Assembly (NCBI GenBank): GCA_947494715.1
Contig: CANLWG010000001.1
Span: 682,001 to 746,000, forward strand
Source: an uncultured Flavobacteriaceae bacterium
GTDB taxonomy: Bacteria > Bacteroidota > Bacteroidia > Flavobacteriales > Flavobacteriaceae
Direction: 5' to 3'
DNA length: 64,000 nt
Shown here: in pieces, positions 49,435 through 58,231 of the stretch
How positions within the stretch are numbered: position 1 is the stretch's first letter
Layout: the number at the start of each line of letters is the position of its first letter
Translations under genes and position numbers: made by a program
The notes under the pieces: model-generated
What the model saw: only the letters and a program-made list of their open reading frames with translations
Database searches by the model: none
What the model was told of the DNA's origin: nothing

Positions 49435-51264
49435 GTGAAAAACTATGTATTCGTAATATTATTCGCATTGTCCATTTTTGGACACCTTTCCGCCCAGGAA
49501 ATGCATATTTGGGAACTGGAAGAGGTCGTCGTATCCGATACTCGGATAAAATGTTATGCCGAAGGGCATAAGGTTACCGAGCTAAAGGATAGTACTACAC
49601 AACGGAACGGTACTTTTCTAACCTCGCTTTTAGCCTTTAATTCCAATATTTATTTCAAGGAAAATGGATTGGGCATGGTCTCCTCCCCGGCATTTAGGGG
49701 TACCAATGCCTCACATACCGCTGTAATTTGGAACGGGATAAACATCAATTCCCAAATGAACGGTCAGGTAGATTTCAATAGCATAAATCCCTTTAATTAT
49801 AGTTCCGTAGGTATCCGAAGTGGAGGAGGAAGTGTCCAGTTCGGTACGGGGGCCATAGGGGGTAGTGTTCATTTGAACAATGACCTTCGTTTTGAAGAGC
49901 ATTTTGACCAGCAGGTGTTTATGGGCTATGGTAGTTTTGACACTCGAAATGCCAACTACAACCAAAGTTTTGGAACGGGTAAATGGTCCACTAGTTTAGG
50001 AATCAATTATGCCGGATCGGATAACAATTATAGGTATTTGGAAACCGATGACCGAAATCGCAATGGTGAATTTGAAAATATCAACCTAAATTTCAACTCG
50101 GGTTATATTCTTTCCGATAAGCAAGTTTTACGCTTGTATCACCAAAGTTTTATCGGGGATCGCAATCTTTCGGGTACTCTGGTTTCCCTTGGTAGAAGTC
50201 GTTACAAGGACAATCATTACCGTACTCAGGTAGAGTGGGGGCGTTTTGGGGAAAAGGCCACGTCAAAAGTAAAACTGGCCCACTTGCATGAGGAATTCAA
50301 GTTTTTTGAGAATAAGGATTCCGACATTTTTTCCGATGGCAGGGTTACTACTTTGTTGGCCCGGTACTCTTTGGATGTAGAGCTTTCAAAGGCATTCCGA
50401 TTAAACTCCTTTTTGGAATACAACCATTTCAAGGGCAAGGGAAGTAGTTTCGGAAACCCCGAACGCAATGATGCTTCGGCCACCGCAGTATTGAAGCATA
50501 CCGTGTCCAAAAAAATGATTTATAACCTTAGTCTTCGACAGGATTTTTCTTCGGATTTTTCCAATCCCATGGTTTTTTCCCTGGATGGTATCTATAAGTT
50601 CAACGACCATTACGGTCTACAAATCAATGCATCCCGAAACTTTAGGATGCCCACCTTTAACGATCTCTACTGGCAGCCCGGGGGTAATCTAGATCTTGTG
50701 CCGGAACGTTCCTATCAAATTGATTTGGGACATCGCCTACATTTCGGTGGATTTTCATTTAACCTTAATAGCTATTATATCCGTACCGAGGATATGATTC
50801 GATGGCTTCCCAATAATGAAGGACTATGGTCGCCTACCAATGTGGATCAAGTGCAAATCTATGGCTTGGAGGGTGAACTTGGTCTAACGTATGACATCCA
50901 TAAAAAGCAGCAAATTGATTTCAAGGCCAACTATGCATATACTGTTTCTGAGGACCAGGAAACTAATGAGCAACTCATCTATGTTCCTTATCACCGAGGT
51001 AATGCTTCCCTTACCTATCGCATTTCACATTTTGGCGTATTCTACCAACATTTATATACGGGCCCGGTATCCATAATCGGGGGTGAGTTGGAAGGTTATC
51101 AAGTTGCCAATGCGGGAATTACCTATTCCCTAACTACCAAGGGAAAATTAAAATATAGTATAGGCTGTACTATAAACAATCTTTTCAATGCCTATTATGA
51201 GAACATCGCCTTACGACCGATGCCAAACAGAAATATTCAAACCCAATTAATATTAAACTTTTGA
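49435..51264 (+). CDS. btuB: TonB-dependent outer-membrane vitamin B12 receptor
   Basis: A 609-residue TonB-dependent receptor. The signal peptide ends near GHLSAQ, and a TonB-box-like segment EEVVVSDTRIK starts the mature part. The plug domain includes AFRGTNASHTAVIWNGININ and VGIRSGGGSVQFGTGAIGGS. A 22-strand barrel follows and closes with a terminal aromatic residue (LILNF). Unlike sugar SusC receptors there is no N-terminal carboxypeptidase-like domain. The start is GTG 49435, fixed by TAG two codons upstream. The riboswitch in its leader identifies cobalamin as the ligand class. Confidence 0.93.
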   Translation: MKNYVFVILFALSIFGHLSAQEMHIWELEEVVVSDTRIKCYAEGHKVTELKDSTTQRNGTFLTSLLAFNSNIYFKENGLGMVSSPAFRGTNASHTAVIWNGININSQMNGQVDFNSINPFNYSSVGIRSGGGSVQFGTGAIGGSVHLNNDLRFEEHFDQQVFMGYGSFDTRNANYNQSFGTGKWSTSLGINYAGSDNNYRYLETDDRNRNGEFENINLNFNSGYILSDKQVLRLYHQSFIGDRNLSGTLVSLGRSRYKDNHYRTQVEWGRFGEKATSKVKLAHLHEEFKFFENKDSDIFSDGRVTTLLARYSLDVELSKAFRLNSFLEYNHFKGKGSSFGNPERNDASATAVLKHTVSKKMIYNLSLRQDFSSDFSNPMVFSLDGIYKFNDHYGLQINASRNFRMPTFNDLYWQPGGNLDLVPERSYQIDLGHRLHFGGFSFNLNSYYIRTEDMIRWLPNNEGLWSPTNVDQVQIYGLEGELGLTYDIHKKQQIDFKANYAYTVSEDQETNEQLIYVPYHRGNASLTYRISHFGVFYQHLYTGPVSIIGGELEGYQVANAGITYSLTTKGKLKYSIGCTINNLFNAYYENIALRPMPNRNIQTQLILNF

Positions 51265-51266
51265 GA

Positions 51267-52685
51267 ATGAAAAAAAGCAGATTCTTTATGATTACGGCCA
51301 TGGCCGGATTGTTGTTTACCTCATGTAGTGATGACGACAATGATGCACCTTTTACACCAGGAGTAGGAATTTCGGTTTCCGGGGATACGTTTTCCGAGGC
51401 AGATGGACCGGTTACACTCACCTTTACTTCTACAGAAGCCTTTGCTGCAGATGTGGCATTAACTTATGAGGTTACGGGTAGTGCAACTTCCGGCGAGGAT
51501 TTTGAGGCCTTGCCCGGAACGCTTACTCTGGCCACGGGGGAAACTTCAACGACCCTGGAATTGATACTCAACGATGATGATGAGGTGGAATCTGGTGAGA
51601 CGATTATCATAACCTTGACCGCTGTGGACGGAGGGACAGATTTTATCGGTTCCACAAATTCTTTAACTATAACGCTCACGGACAATAATTCCTTCCCCTT
51701 TGAAAATGGAATCCTAGTTCTGCACGAAGGAAATTTTGGAGCGGGAAATGCTTCGGTATCTTTTGTTAACGATGATTTGGCCTTGGTTCAGAATGGTATT
51801 TTCAAAGAGGTCAATGAAGTGGATGCTTGGGGCGATACGGCACAGAGTATGGCCTTCAACGGTGATGTAGCCTACATTGTGGTTAACAATTCCCAAAAAA
51901 TCGAGGTGATAGACCGTTATACTTTTGAATCAGTGGGCACAATTGGAGGACCCAGCGAACCCGACTTTTTAAATCCCCGCTATATGGCAGTTGCCAACGG
52001 AAAAGGTTACGTAACCAATTGGGGAGACGGATCCAACCCAGATGACGATTTTGTAGCGGTACTGAACTTGGACAACAATACTGTGGAAACGACAATTTCC
52101 GTAGCCGAAGGTCCGGAAAGGATATTGGCAAAAGATGATGTACTGTATGTGGCCCATCAAGGTGGATTTGGCCAAAACAATATTGTTTCAGTAATCGACG
52201 CGGTTACCAATGCCGTAACAACCACTATTACAGTAGCCGATCGTCCCAATTCCATGCAATTGATAAACGATGAACTTTGGGTACTTTCCGGAGGAAATCC
52301 CGCATGGACAGGGAATGAAACGGCCGGACAGTTGGATAAGGTAAATACTACTTCCAACGCGGTGGAAACTACCCTTACTTTTGCCCAAACGGAACATCCC
52401 GGATTTTTATCCTTGGACGGAGATAATCTGTATTATTACATGTCCGGTAGTATCTTCTCCATGGATGCAACGGATACCGCACTCCCCACCATGGCAGATA
52501 TTACCGATTTGAACTTTTATGACATGAGCATTAATGAAGGTAGACTGTTTGGTGTGGACGCCAAGAACTTTTTAAGCAATGGCTCCTTGGAAGTTTATGA
52601 CCTTGGGAACAATTCATTATTGACCTCTGAGGAGGTTTCCATTATTCCTACCGGAGTCTATTTCAACGGGGATTTTGATTTTTGA
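51267..52685 (+). CDS. BtuG-like surface lipoprotein with N-terminal Calx-beta-like domain
   Basis: A 472-residue lipoprotein (lipobox LLFTSC) that starts 2 bases after the btuB stop. Residues about 30-140 look like a Calx-beta domain (VTLTFTSTEAFAADVALTYE, then GETIIITLTAVDGG). The rest is a YncE/DUF5074-type beta-propeller that begins GILVLHEGNFGAGNASVSFV and has repeated IEVIDRYTFESVGTIGG-like blades. In Bacteroides the propeller lipoprotein BtuG binds B12 with very high affinity on top of BtuB, and this gene is in the same position. The Calx-beta part is not in the BtuG I know. Confidence 0.82.
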   Translation: MKKSRFFMITAMAGLLFTSCSDDDNDAPFTPGVGISVSGDTFSEADGPVTLTFTSTEAFAADVALTYEVTGSATSGEDFEALPGTLTLATGETSTTLELILNDDDEVESGETIIITLTAVDGGTDFIGSTNSLTITLTDNNSFPFENGILVLHEGNFGAGNASVSFVNDDLALVQNGIFKEVNEVDAWGDTAQSMAFNGDVAYIVVNNSQKIEVIDRYTFESVGTIGGPSEPDFLNPRYMAVANGKGYVTNWGDGSNPDDDFVAVLNLDNNTVETTISVAEGPERILAKDDVLYVAHQGGFGQNNIVSVIDAVTNAVTTTITVADRPNSMQLINDELWVLSGGNPAWTGNETAGQLDKVNTTSNAVETTLTFAQTEHPGFLSLDGDNLYYYMSGSIFSMDATDTALPTMADITDLNFYDMSINEGRLFGVDAKNFLSNGSLEVYDLGNNSLLTSEEVSIIPTGVYFNGDFDF

Positions 52686-52736
52686 TTTTAGAAGTATCTT
52701 GGAAAAGAATGGAGTACTGAGTTAAAATTGCGAAAC

Positions 52737-52772
52737 AAAAAACAGCTTGCCAAAACCAAGCTGTTTTTTTTG
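52737..52772 (+). terminator. Intrinsic terminator after the B12 receptor operon
   Basis: AAAAAACAGCTTG pairs with CAAGCTGTTTTTT around a 7-base loop, continuing into T residues. It closes the btuB-btuG transcript, 51 bases past the stop. Confidence 0.9.
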
Positions 52773-52789
52773 TTTTTAGAAACCCGGTA

Positions 52790-54334
52790 TTACTCCAAAA
52801 AGGACAAATCCAATTTTGGGATGTCATCCACATACATATTATCTTTGAGAGGAGTGAACATTTTGGAACTGGTCATCACATTTGCGGGCATTTTAACGGT
52901 AAAACTTCGTTTTGATGTGGATCCTGTTATATCCTGAATGGCCCTGGCCAGCAGCGGTTCGTCCAAATCACCAAGTACCCCTAGGTTTGCCAGGTCCTCC
53001 TGTAGCGCAATATCAGGTACCAATCCAGATGTATAATCCGAGAAACCATCTGCATTCTCGTTCCTGCCGATAAGGGGTTGTATGGCCCATCGGTTGTTGG
53101 GGTTTATTTTGTTTTCGCGTTCCGGCGAATAGACATACGGCGCACCCGAATGGTCAGGGTCATCTACCATAGTCACGGAAAACTCGTTCTTTCCTCGGGT
53201 TGTCTCACCAATTTGCACCACATCAACGTATGGGGCAAGTCCGTTGATGACTAATTCACTGGCGGATGCCGTACTTCCTGTGGTTAGTATATAAACCTTG
53301 GTTAAATTTAACCTATTAAGTGCCGAACCATTACTGGTCTTGTCGGTAAATTTGCGTTCAAGGTCTTCGGCATTGAATAGAGGTTGCAGCCTGTCATTGT
53401 ATCTTGCTCTTAAGAAAAGGTCACTGGTGTTTGTACCGTAGATCATACTGGAAAGCAAGCGAGCCGTATTTACGGAGCCCCCAGGATTATAGCGTAAATC
53501 GAGTACTAGATTGGTAATTCCAGCGGACCTTAATTCCCCGATGGCATTGTTAAGGTTTTCGTCATATTCATTTGTAAAACCATTATACATGAGATATCCG
53601 ATTTTTTCCCCGTTTATATCGAAGGAACGGGTTAGAAAGACTGGATTTTCAGCAAGGTTCTCCTGTTTTGTCAAGGTAACCTCTTTGTCATTTGGTGTTA
53701 CCACATCACCTTCAATATCTGCCATGTTAAGGGTGTATGTATCATTGTCCCCAAACAACAGATTAACGTAATTATCATTGTTCAAGGTCTGTCCGTCAAC
53801 CCCTGTAAAAAGTTCCCCTCGGCTGATGTCCTTGGTAGCGGCATCGGAATTGGGTACTATATAGCGAACATATCCAAAAATATCGTCATTATCCGAAAAA
53901 CTGACCAAGCCGAACTCCAGACCGTTACTTCTTGATACACCTGCCAAGGACTTGGTCAATGTCTCATAATCTTCCGCCCAGAAGCTGAACCGATCTTGAT
54001 TAAAAAGCAATTGCTGGTCGAAAAAATCAGCGGGGTCATCCTCGGAGGCCAAAAATTCGGTATACAGTCTGGAACCTTCGGAGTCCAAAGCGAAAGCATC
54101 ATCGGCCAAGTTGGGTACTTCGGCTTGCCAGAAGTACCAAAAATTCATGGCCTTCCACATAAAGTTCTGTACCGCAATATCGGTTTCCACTAAACTTTGA
54201 TCTGCCTTAGCGGTCTTGGGCAATACAAATCCTCCACTGCCATCATCATTGTTACAGGAAACGCCCGAAAGGGCTATCAGTAAAAAAAGAAATAGTTTAA
54301 GTTTCTTGCTTAAGGGGCGTGTATTATATATCAT
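52790..54334 (-). CDS. S41-family peptidase lipoprotein A
   Basis: A 514-residue lipoprotein (lipobox GVSC) of the C-terminal processing peptidase family S41. A PDZ-like region includes RGELFTGVDGQTLNNDNYVN. The protease core has NLVLDLRYNPGGSVNTARLL, the catalytic serine in TTGSTASASELVINGL, and a lysine in GKNEF. It acts in the periplasm or on the cell surface. A homologous gene lies directly upstream at 54354, only 19 bases from its start, so the two form a tandem pair. Confidence 0.9.
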   Translation of the reverse strand: MIYNTRPLSKKLKLFLFLLIALSGVSCNNDDGSGGFVLPKTAKADQSLVETDIAVQNFMWKAMNFWYFWQAEVPNLADDAFALDSEGSRLYTEFLASEDDPADFFDQQLLFNQDRFSFWAEDYETLTKSLAGVSRSNGLEFGLVSFSDNDDIFGYVRYIVPNSDAATKDISRGELFTGVDGQTLNNDNYVNLLFGDNDTYTLNMADIEGDVVTPNDKEVTLTKQENLAENPVFLTRSFDINGEKIGYLMYNGFTNEYDENLNNAIGELRSAGITNLVLDLRYNPGGSVNTARLLSSMIYGTNTSDLFLRARYNDRLQPLFNAEDLERKFTDKTSNGSALNRLNLTKVYILTTGSTASASELVINGLAPYVDVVQIGETTRGKNEFSVTMVDDPDHSGAPYVYSPERENKINPNNRWAIQPLIGRNENADGFSDYTSGLVPDIALQEDLANLGVLGDLDEPLLARAIQDITGSTSKRSFTVKMPANVMTSSKMFTPLKDNMYVDDIPKLDLSFLE

Positions 54335-54353
54335 ACAGTTGTTTATTGGGGTT

Positions 54354-55865
54354 TTAGTTGAATGGTTTTAGTAAACCATCCATCAATGCTTTGTTGTTTG
54401 TAGGTTTAAACCAGATAGAATTTGAAAATACTTCCGCAGTAAAGGCGGGTTGCAAACTTATTTTGGAACTCTCCCCGGATATACGGCTCAATGCCAATGC
54501 GAAAAGCGGTTCCGAAGGACTACCCAAAGTCCCTAAATTAGCGATATCTTCCTGAAGTTCGAAATCGGGCCGTAAACCGGCCGTATAATCCGAAAAACCA
54601 TCAGCATTCTCGTTTCTTCCCAATAAAGGTTGGATACCCCATTGGTTATCCGGATTTATAAATTCTTCTCGATTGGGGTTATAGAAATTTCCATTATCGG
54701 GATCATCCACAAAAGTATTGGAAAACTCGTTCTTACCCACCGTTGTCGTACCTATTTGTATGACATCAACATAAGGTTCCAGTCCGTTAATGACCAATTC
54801 ACTTGCAGAGGCAGTAGCCCCTGTTGTAATGACAAAAACCCTTGTTAGATTTAGTTCGTTAATAGCCGTACCTTCCAAGGTAGTGGCCGTAAAGTTATTC
54901 GGTTGGCCATTGCCCGGTTGTAATTTGCTGTTAAAACGGGGTTGTATAAAAACTTCATTGGTCTTTGCACCATAAATAGAACTGGCAATTTGAATGGCCG
55001 AGGTAACACGGCCACCGCCATTGTACCTCAAGTCGAGAACAAGCTCATTGATCCCTTGGCTCTTGAAGTCCCCAAAAATATTGTTCAACTGCTCGTCATA
55101 TACCGCCAAAAAGGAATTATACATTAGATAACCAATTTTGTTGCCCGCTTGCTCAATTACCGTAGAGACCAGAATTGGATTTTCGGCAAAATTCTCGACT
55201 TTGGTCAATGTTACTTCCTTGCCATTATCGGATATGTTGTTATCAATAAGGTCGGCCATATTCAATGTATAGGTATCCTCGTTGCCAAACAAAAGATCCA
55301 GATAGTTATTGAGATTCAAGTTTTGTCCGTTGACACCTACAAAAATATCACCCCTTTTAATTTCCTTAGTGGAAGCATCAGAATCCAAAGCTATATAGGT
55401 TACAACGCCATAGATAGCATCACTGCCCTGAAATAGATACAGTTGAAACTCCAGGCCATTGCTTCTTGAAACGCCCTGTAGGTTGTTTACCAAATCCTTA
55501 TAATTTTCCACAGCAACGGAGAAACGATCTATTGCCGCATCTTTACCTACTATTGCCTCGTGATTGTTACATATGTTGTAAAAAAAGTCTCTCGGATTTG
55601 ATTCGGAGGATAAGAACTCAGTATAGGCCTCCAGGTCATCGATTTTTGTGTCTACAAGGTCGGTAACGTCTGCTTGCCAAAAATAGTAGATGTTCATAGT
55701 TTGCCACATGAAATTCTGCGCTGGATAATCCGCCAAGGACTTTGAATCTTCTGGAGATGGTTCTACTTGTTGGCCACCTGTTTCTGGGACAATGTTATCA
55801 TCACTTTTTTTACAGGAAACAAATACAAATAGTACTGCCCAAAGCAGGAACAGTATTCTTTTCAT
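54354..55865 (-). CDS. S41-family peptidase lipoprotein B
   Basis: A 503-residue paralogue of the neighbouring S41 lipoprotein, with lipobox FVSC and the same domain order. It has a PDZ-like stretch (KRGDIFVGVNGQNLNLNNYL), the core NELVLDLRYNGGGRVTSAIQ, the catalytic serine in TTGATASASELVINGL, and the lysine in VGKNEFSN. Long stretches are identical in the two proteins, for example QPLLGRNENADGFSDYT. It is the first gene of the pair; the divergent ECF sigma operon lies upstream. Confidence 0.9.
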   Translation of the reverse strand: MKRILFLLWAVLFVFVSCKKSDDNIVPETGGQQVEPSPEDSKSLADYPAQNFMWQTMNIYYFWQADVTDLVDTKIDDLEAYTEFLSSESNPRDFFYNICNNHEAIVGKDAAIDRFSVAVENYKDLVNNLQGVSRSNGLEFQLYLFQGSDAIYGVVTYIALDSDASTKEIKRGDIFVGVNGQNLNLNNYLDLLFGNEDTYTLNMADLIDNNISDNGKEVTLTKVENFAENPILVSTVIEQAGNKIGYLMYNSFLAVYDEQLNNIFGDFKSQGINELVLDLRYNGGGRVTSAIQIASSIYGAKTNEVFIQPRFNSKLQPGNGQPNNFTATTLEGTAINELNLTRVFVITTGATASASELVINGLEPYVDVIQIGTTTVGKNEFSNTFVDDPDNGNFYNPNREEFINPDNQWGIQPLLGRNENADGFSDYTAGLRPDFELQEDIANLGTLGSPSEPLFALALSRISGESSKISLQPAFTAEVFSNSIWFKPTNNKALMDGLLKPFN

Positions 55866-56093
55866 AGCTTTATTTTAAAACAAATTTACGTCCAACAATC
55901 ATTCCAATGATTATAACAAAAAATATCGGATTTATATTGTACGTTTAAGTATAATATACGCAGTTATTTAGTTTATGGTTGCCCAAATTACTTACATATT
56001 GGGCAAAAATAAATTTTTTGTAACAAAACTAGATGTACCTCGTCTTGCTATTGTAACCCGTTATGGCATAAGATTAGCAATAACCGAACCAAA

Positions 56094-56603
56094 ATGCGAC
56101 AATCGGAATTTTTAAATGTAGTAATGCCATTCAAGGATAAGCTTTATAGGCTTGCCAAGCGATTATTGGTCTCTACCGAGGAGGCCGAGGACGCCACACA
56201 AGAAATCCTTTTGAAACTATGGTCAAAAAATGAAAAAATCGGGAGTTATAATAATGTGGAGGCCTTTGCTATGACAATGACAAAAAATTTCTGTTTAGAT
56301 CGATTAAAGTCAAGACAGGCCGGGAACTTGAAATTGGTGCATAGCAATTACGGAGATACCGATACTCCCTTACAAAAACAGGTTGAGGCGAAGGATAGTG
56401 CGTTATGGGTACAGAAAATAATGGAAGAATTGCCGGAACAACAAAAAATGGTGTTACAGCTAAGGGACGTGGAAGAGTATGATTATGATGAAATTGCCGA
56501 AATGTTGGATATGAAACCTAGTACCGTAAGGGTAGCCTTATCCAGGGCAAGGAAAACAGTAAGAGAAAAATTGATGCAAAAACATAGTTATGGAATTGGA
56601 TAA
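56094..56603 (+). CDS. ECF-type RNA polymerase sigma factor (second module)
   Basis: A 169-residue sigma-70 family factor. Region 2 is LVSTEEAEDATQEILLKLWS, and region 4 includes LPEQQKMVLQLRDVEEYDYD and EIAEMLDMKPSTVRVALSRA, the recognition helix-turn-helix. It leads an operon with a probable anti-sigma protein (14-base overlap) and three DUF4252 proteins. In flavobacteria this arrangement is recurrent. The regulon is not known. Confidence 0.92.
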   Translation: MRQSEFLNVVMPFKDKLYRLAKRLLVSTEEAEDATQEILLKLWSKNEKIGSYNNVEAFAMTMTKNFCLDRLKSRQAGNLKLVHSNYGDTDTPLQKQVEAKDSALWVQKIMEELPEQQKMVLQLRDVEEYDYDEIAEMLDMKPSTVRVALSRARKTVREKLMQKHSYGIG

Positions 56604-57021
56604 TATAGAAAAATTATTGGAAAAATATTTTGAGGCTTCCACTACGGTAGCGGAGGAAGAGGCCCTAAAGGTCTATTTTTCACAAGAAAAGGTGGCACCG
56701 CATCTTGAACAGTATGCCCCCTTGTTCCAGTATTTTTCCAATGCCAAAGAAGAACGGTTTACCAGACAGGTTCCACTAAAACCTAGAAAAAACTATTATA
56801 AGTGGATTTCCGTTGCAGCTGTTGCAGTTCTTGCATTTGGCATTTATTTTGGCCCCGATCGCTATCGGGATTACCAAGAACAAAAAGAGGCGGAATTTGC
56901 CTATCAGGAAACTAGGAAGGCATTGAATCTCTTGGCCGAGAACTTTGGTCGTGGTACCGAAAAAATGGCCTATTTAAACCAGTTTGAAGAAACAAAGCAA
57001 AAAATTTACAACAACAATTAA
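56590..57021 (+). CDS. Probable anti-sigma membrane protein
   Basis: A 143-residue protein. The soluble N-terminal part (ELDNIEKLLEKYFEASTTVA, EEEALKVYFSQEKVAPHLEQ) resembles the cytoplasmic domain of Bacteroidetes anti-sigma factors. One transmembrane helix follows (WISVAAVAVLAFGIYFG, about residues 75-92), then a short periplasmic tail. It overlaps the sigma-factor gene by 14 bases, which indicates translational coupling. The anti-sigma role is inferred from position and topology. Confidence 0.75.
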   Translation: MELDNIEKLLEKYFEASTTVAEEEALKVYFSQEKVAPHLEQYAPLFQYFSNAKEERFTRQVPLKPRKNYYKWISVAAVAVLAFGIYFGPDRYRDYQEQKEAEFAYQETRKALNLLAENFGRGTEKMAYLNQFEETKQKIYNNN

Positions 57022-57031
57022 AATTAAGATC

Positions 57032-57598
57032 ATGAATAGTAAAAAGTTTATTATAACAAGTCTAATAGTAGCTTTACCCCTTATAGGATTTTCCCAGTCC
57101 CTGTTTGATAAATATGAGGATTTGGACAATGTGAGCGCCGTAGTGGTGAACAAGAGTATGTTTAATCTCCTTGCTAAAATAGATGTTGAGGTAGATGACC
57201 CTGAAGCACAGGAATTTATGGATATTGCCAAAAGTTTGAATAACCTCAAGGTTTTTATTACTGAAGACAAAAGCGTTTCCGCAGATATGAAATCTTCGGT
57301 GGACAGTTATTTAAAATCAGCTTCGATGGAGGAACTGATGCGTGTAAAGGATAAGGATACCAATGTGAAATTTTACATAAGACCGGGAAAGGATGATGAT
57401 CATGTTCGGGAGCTTTTAATGTTCGTAACCGGGATAAAGGATAGGGAAGAAATGAAAGACGTGGATATCAATGGACGAAAAATAGAAACCGTACTGCTGT
57501 CGTTAACAGGCGATATAGACCTTAACAAAATTGGATCACTTACCAATAAAATGAACCTTCCCGAGGAACTGAACAAAGCAGGAAAAAAGGGCAATTAG
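57032..57598 (+). CDS. DUF4252 secreted protein, copy 1
   Basis: A 188-residue exported protein. The signal peptide is ITSLIVALPLIGFSQ, and the mature protein starts SLFDKYEDLDNVSAVVVNKS. DUF4252 features are seen: LNNLKVFITEDKSVSADMKS, MEELMRVKDKDTNVKFYIRP and ETVLLSLTGDIDLNKIG. Function unknown; the family is associated with ECF sigma factors in Bacteroidetes. It is similar in sequence to the next gene, so the pair is a tandem duplication. ATG 57032 is chosen for the signal peptide position. Confidence 0.87.
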   Translation: MNSKKFIITSLIVALPLIGFSQSLFDKYEDLDNVSAVVVNKSMFNLLAKIDVEVDDPEAQEFMDIAKSLNNLKVFITEDKSVSADMKSSVDSYLKSASMEELMRVKDKDTNVKFYIRPGKDDDHVRELLMFVTGIKDREEMKDVDINGRKIETVLLSLTGDIDLNKIGSLTNKMNLPEELNKAGKKGN

Positions 57599-57635
57599 TA
57601 TTTGCCAAATCATTCATCAATCAAAAACAATCATC

Positions 57636-58178
57636 ATGAAAAAAGTAGTTGTAGTATTTTTAATGACCGTATCACCGTTGTTGGGCTTTTCACAATCTAT
57701 CTTTGATAAGTACGAGGACATGGACAACGTGGGATCCGTAATTATAAACAAGGGATTGATAAATCTCGTAAGTGCAATAGATATAGACGACGGTGACACG
57801 GAAGCCAGGGATTTTGTTGATGTTGCCAGGGGCCTTGATGGCATAAAGGTTTTTATTACCGAGGACAAGGGAGTCTCCACGGATATGCGCAATACCATAG
57901 GAAAATATGTAAAATCCTCTTCAATGGAAGAATTGATGCGGGTAAAGGATAAGGATGCCAATGTAAAGTTTTACATTAAGAATGGAAAAGATGATGATCA
58001 TGTACATGAGCTACTGATGTTTGTGTATGGAATAAAAGATTCCCATGTGGACATAGATGGTAGGAAATTTGAATCTGTATTGGTGTCACTTACCGGGGAT
58101 ATCGATTTAAGTAAAGTAGGTGCCCTTACCAGAAAAATGAATCTTCCTGATCAATTGAACAAGGTAGGCGAAAAGTAG
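57636..58178 (+). CDS. DUF4252 secreted protein, copy 2
   Basis: A 180-residue exported protein with signal peptide VVVFLMTVSPLLGFSQ. It aligns well with copy 1: SIFDKYEDMDNVGSVIINKG, MEELMRVKDKDANVKFYIKN and SVLVSLTGDIDLSKVGALTR. A short gap of 37 bases separates the two. It differs from copy 1 mainly in the acidic middle stretch. Function unknown. Confidence 0.87.
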   Translation: MKKVVVVFLMTVSPLLGFSQSIFDKYEDMDNVGSVIINKGLINLVSAIDIDDGDTEARDFVDVARGLDGIKVFITEDKGVSTDMRNTIGKYVKSSSMEELMRVKDKDANVKFYIKNGKDDDHVHELLMFVYGIKDSHVDIDGRKFESVLVSLTGDIDLSKVGALTRKMNLPDQLNKVGEK

Positions 58179-58231
58179 AAGAAATTTTAAGAAAACAGCT
58201 GGCCAGCTCTTGGCCGTTTAAAATAATAGAT

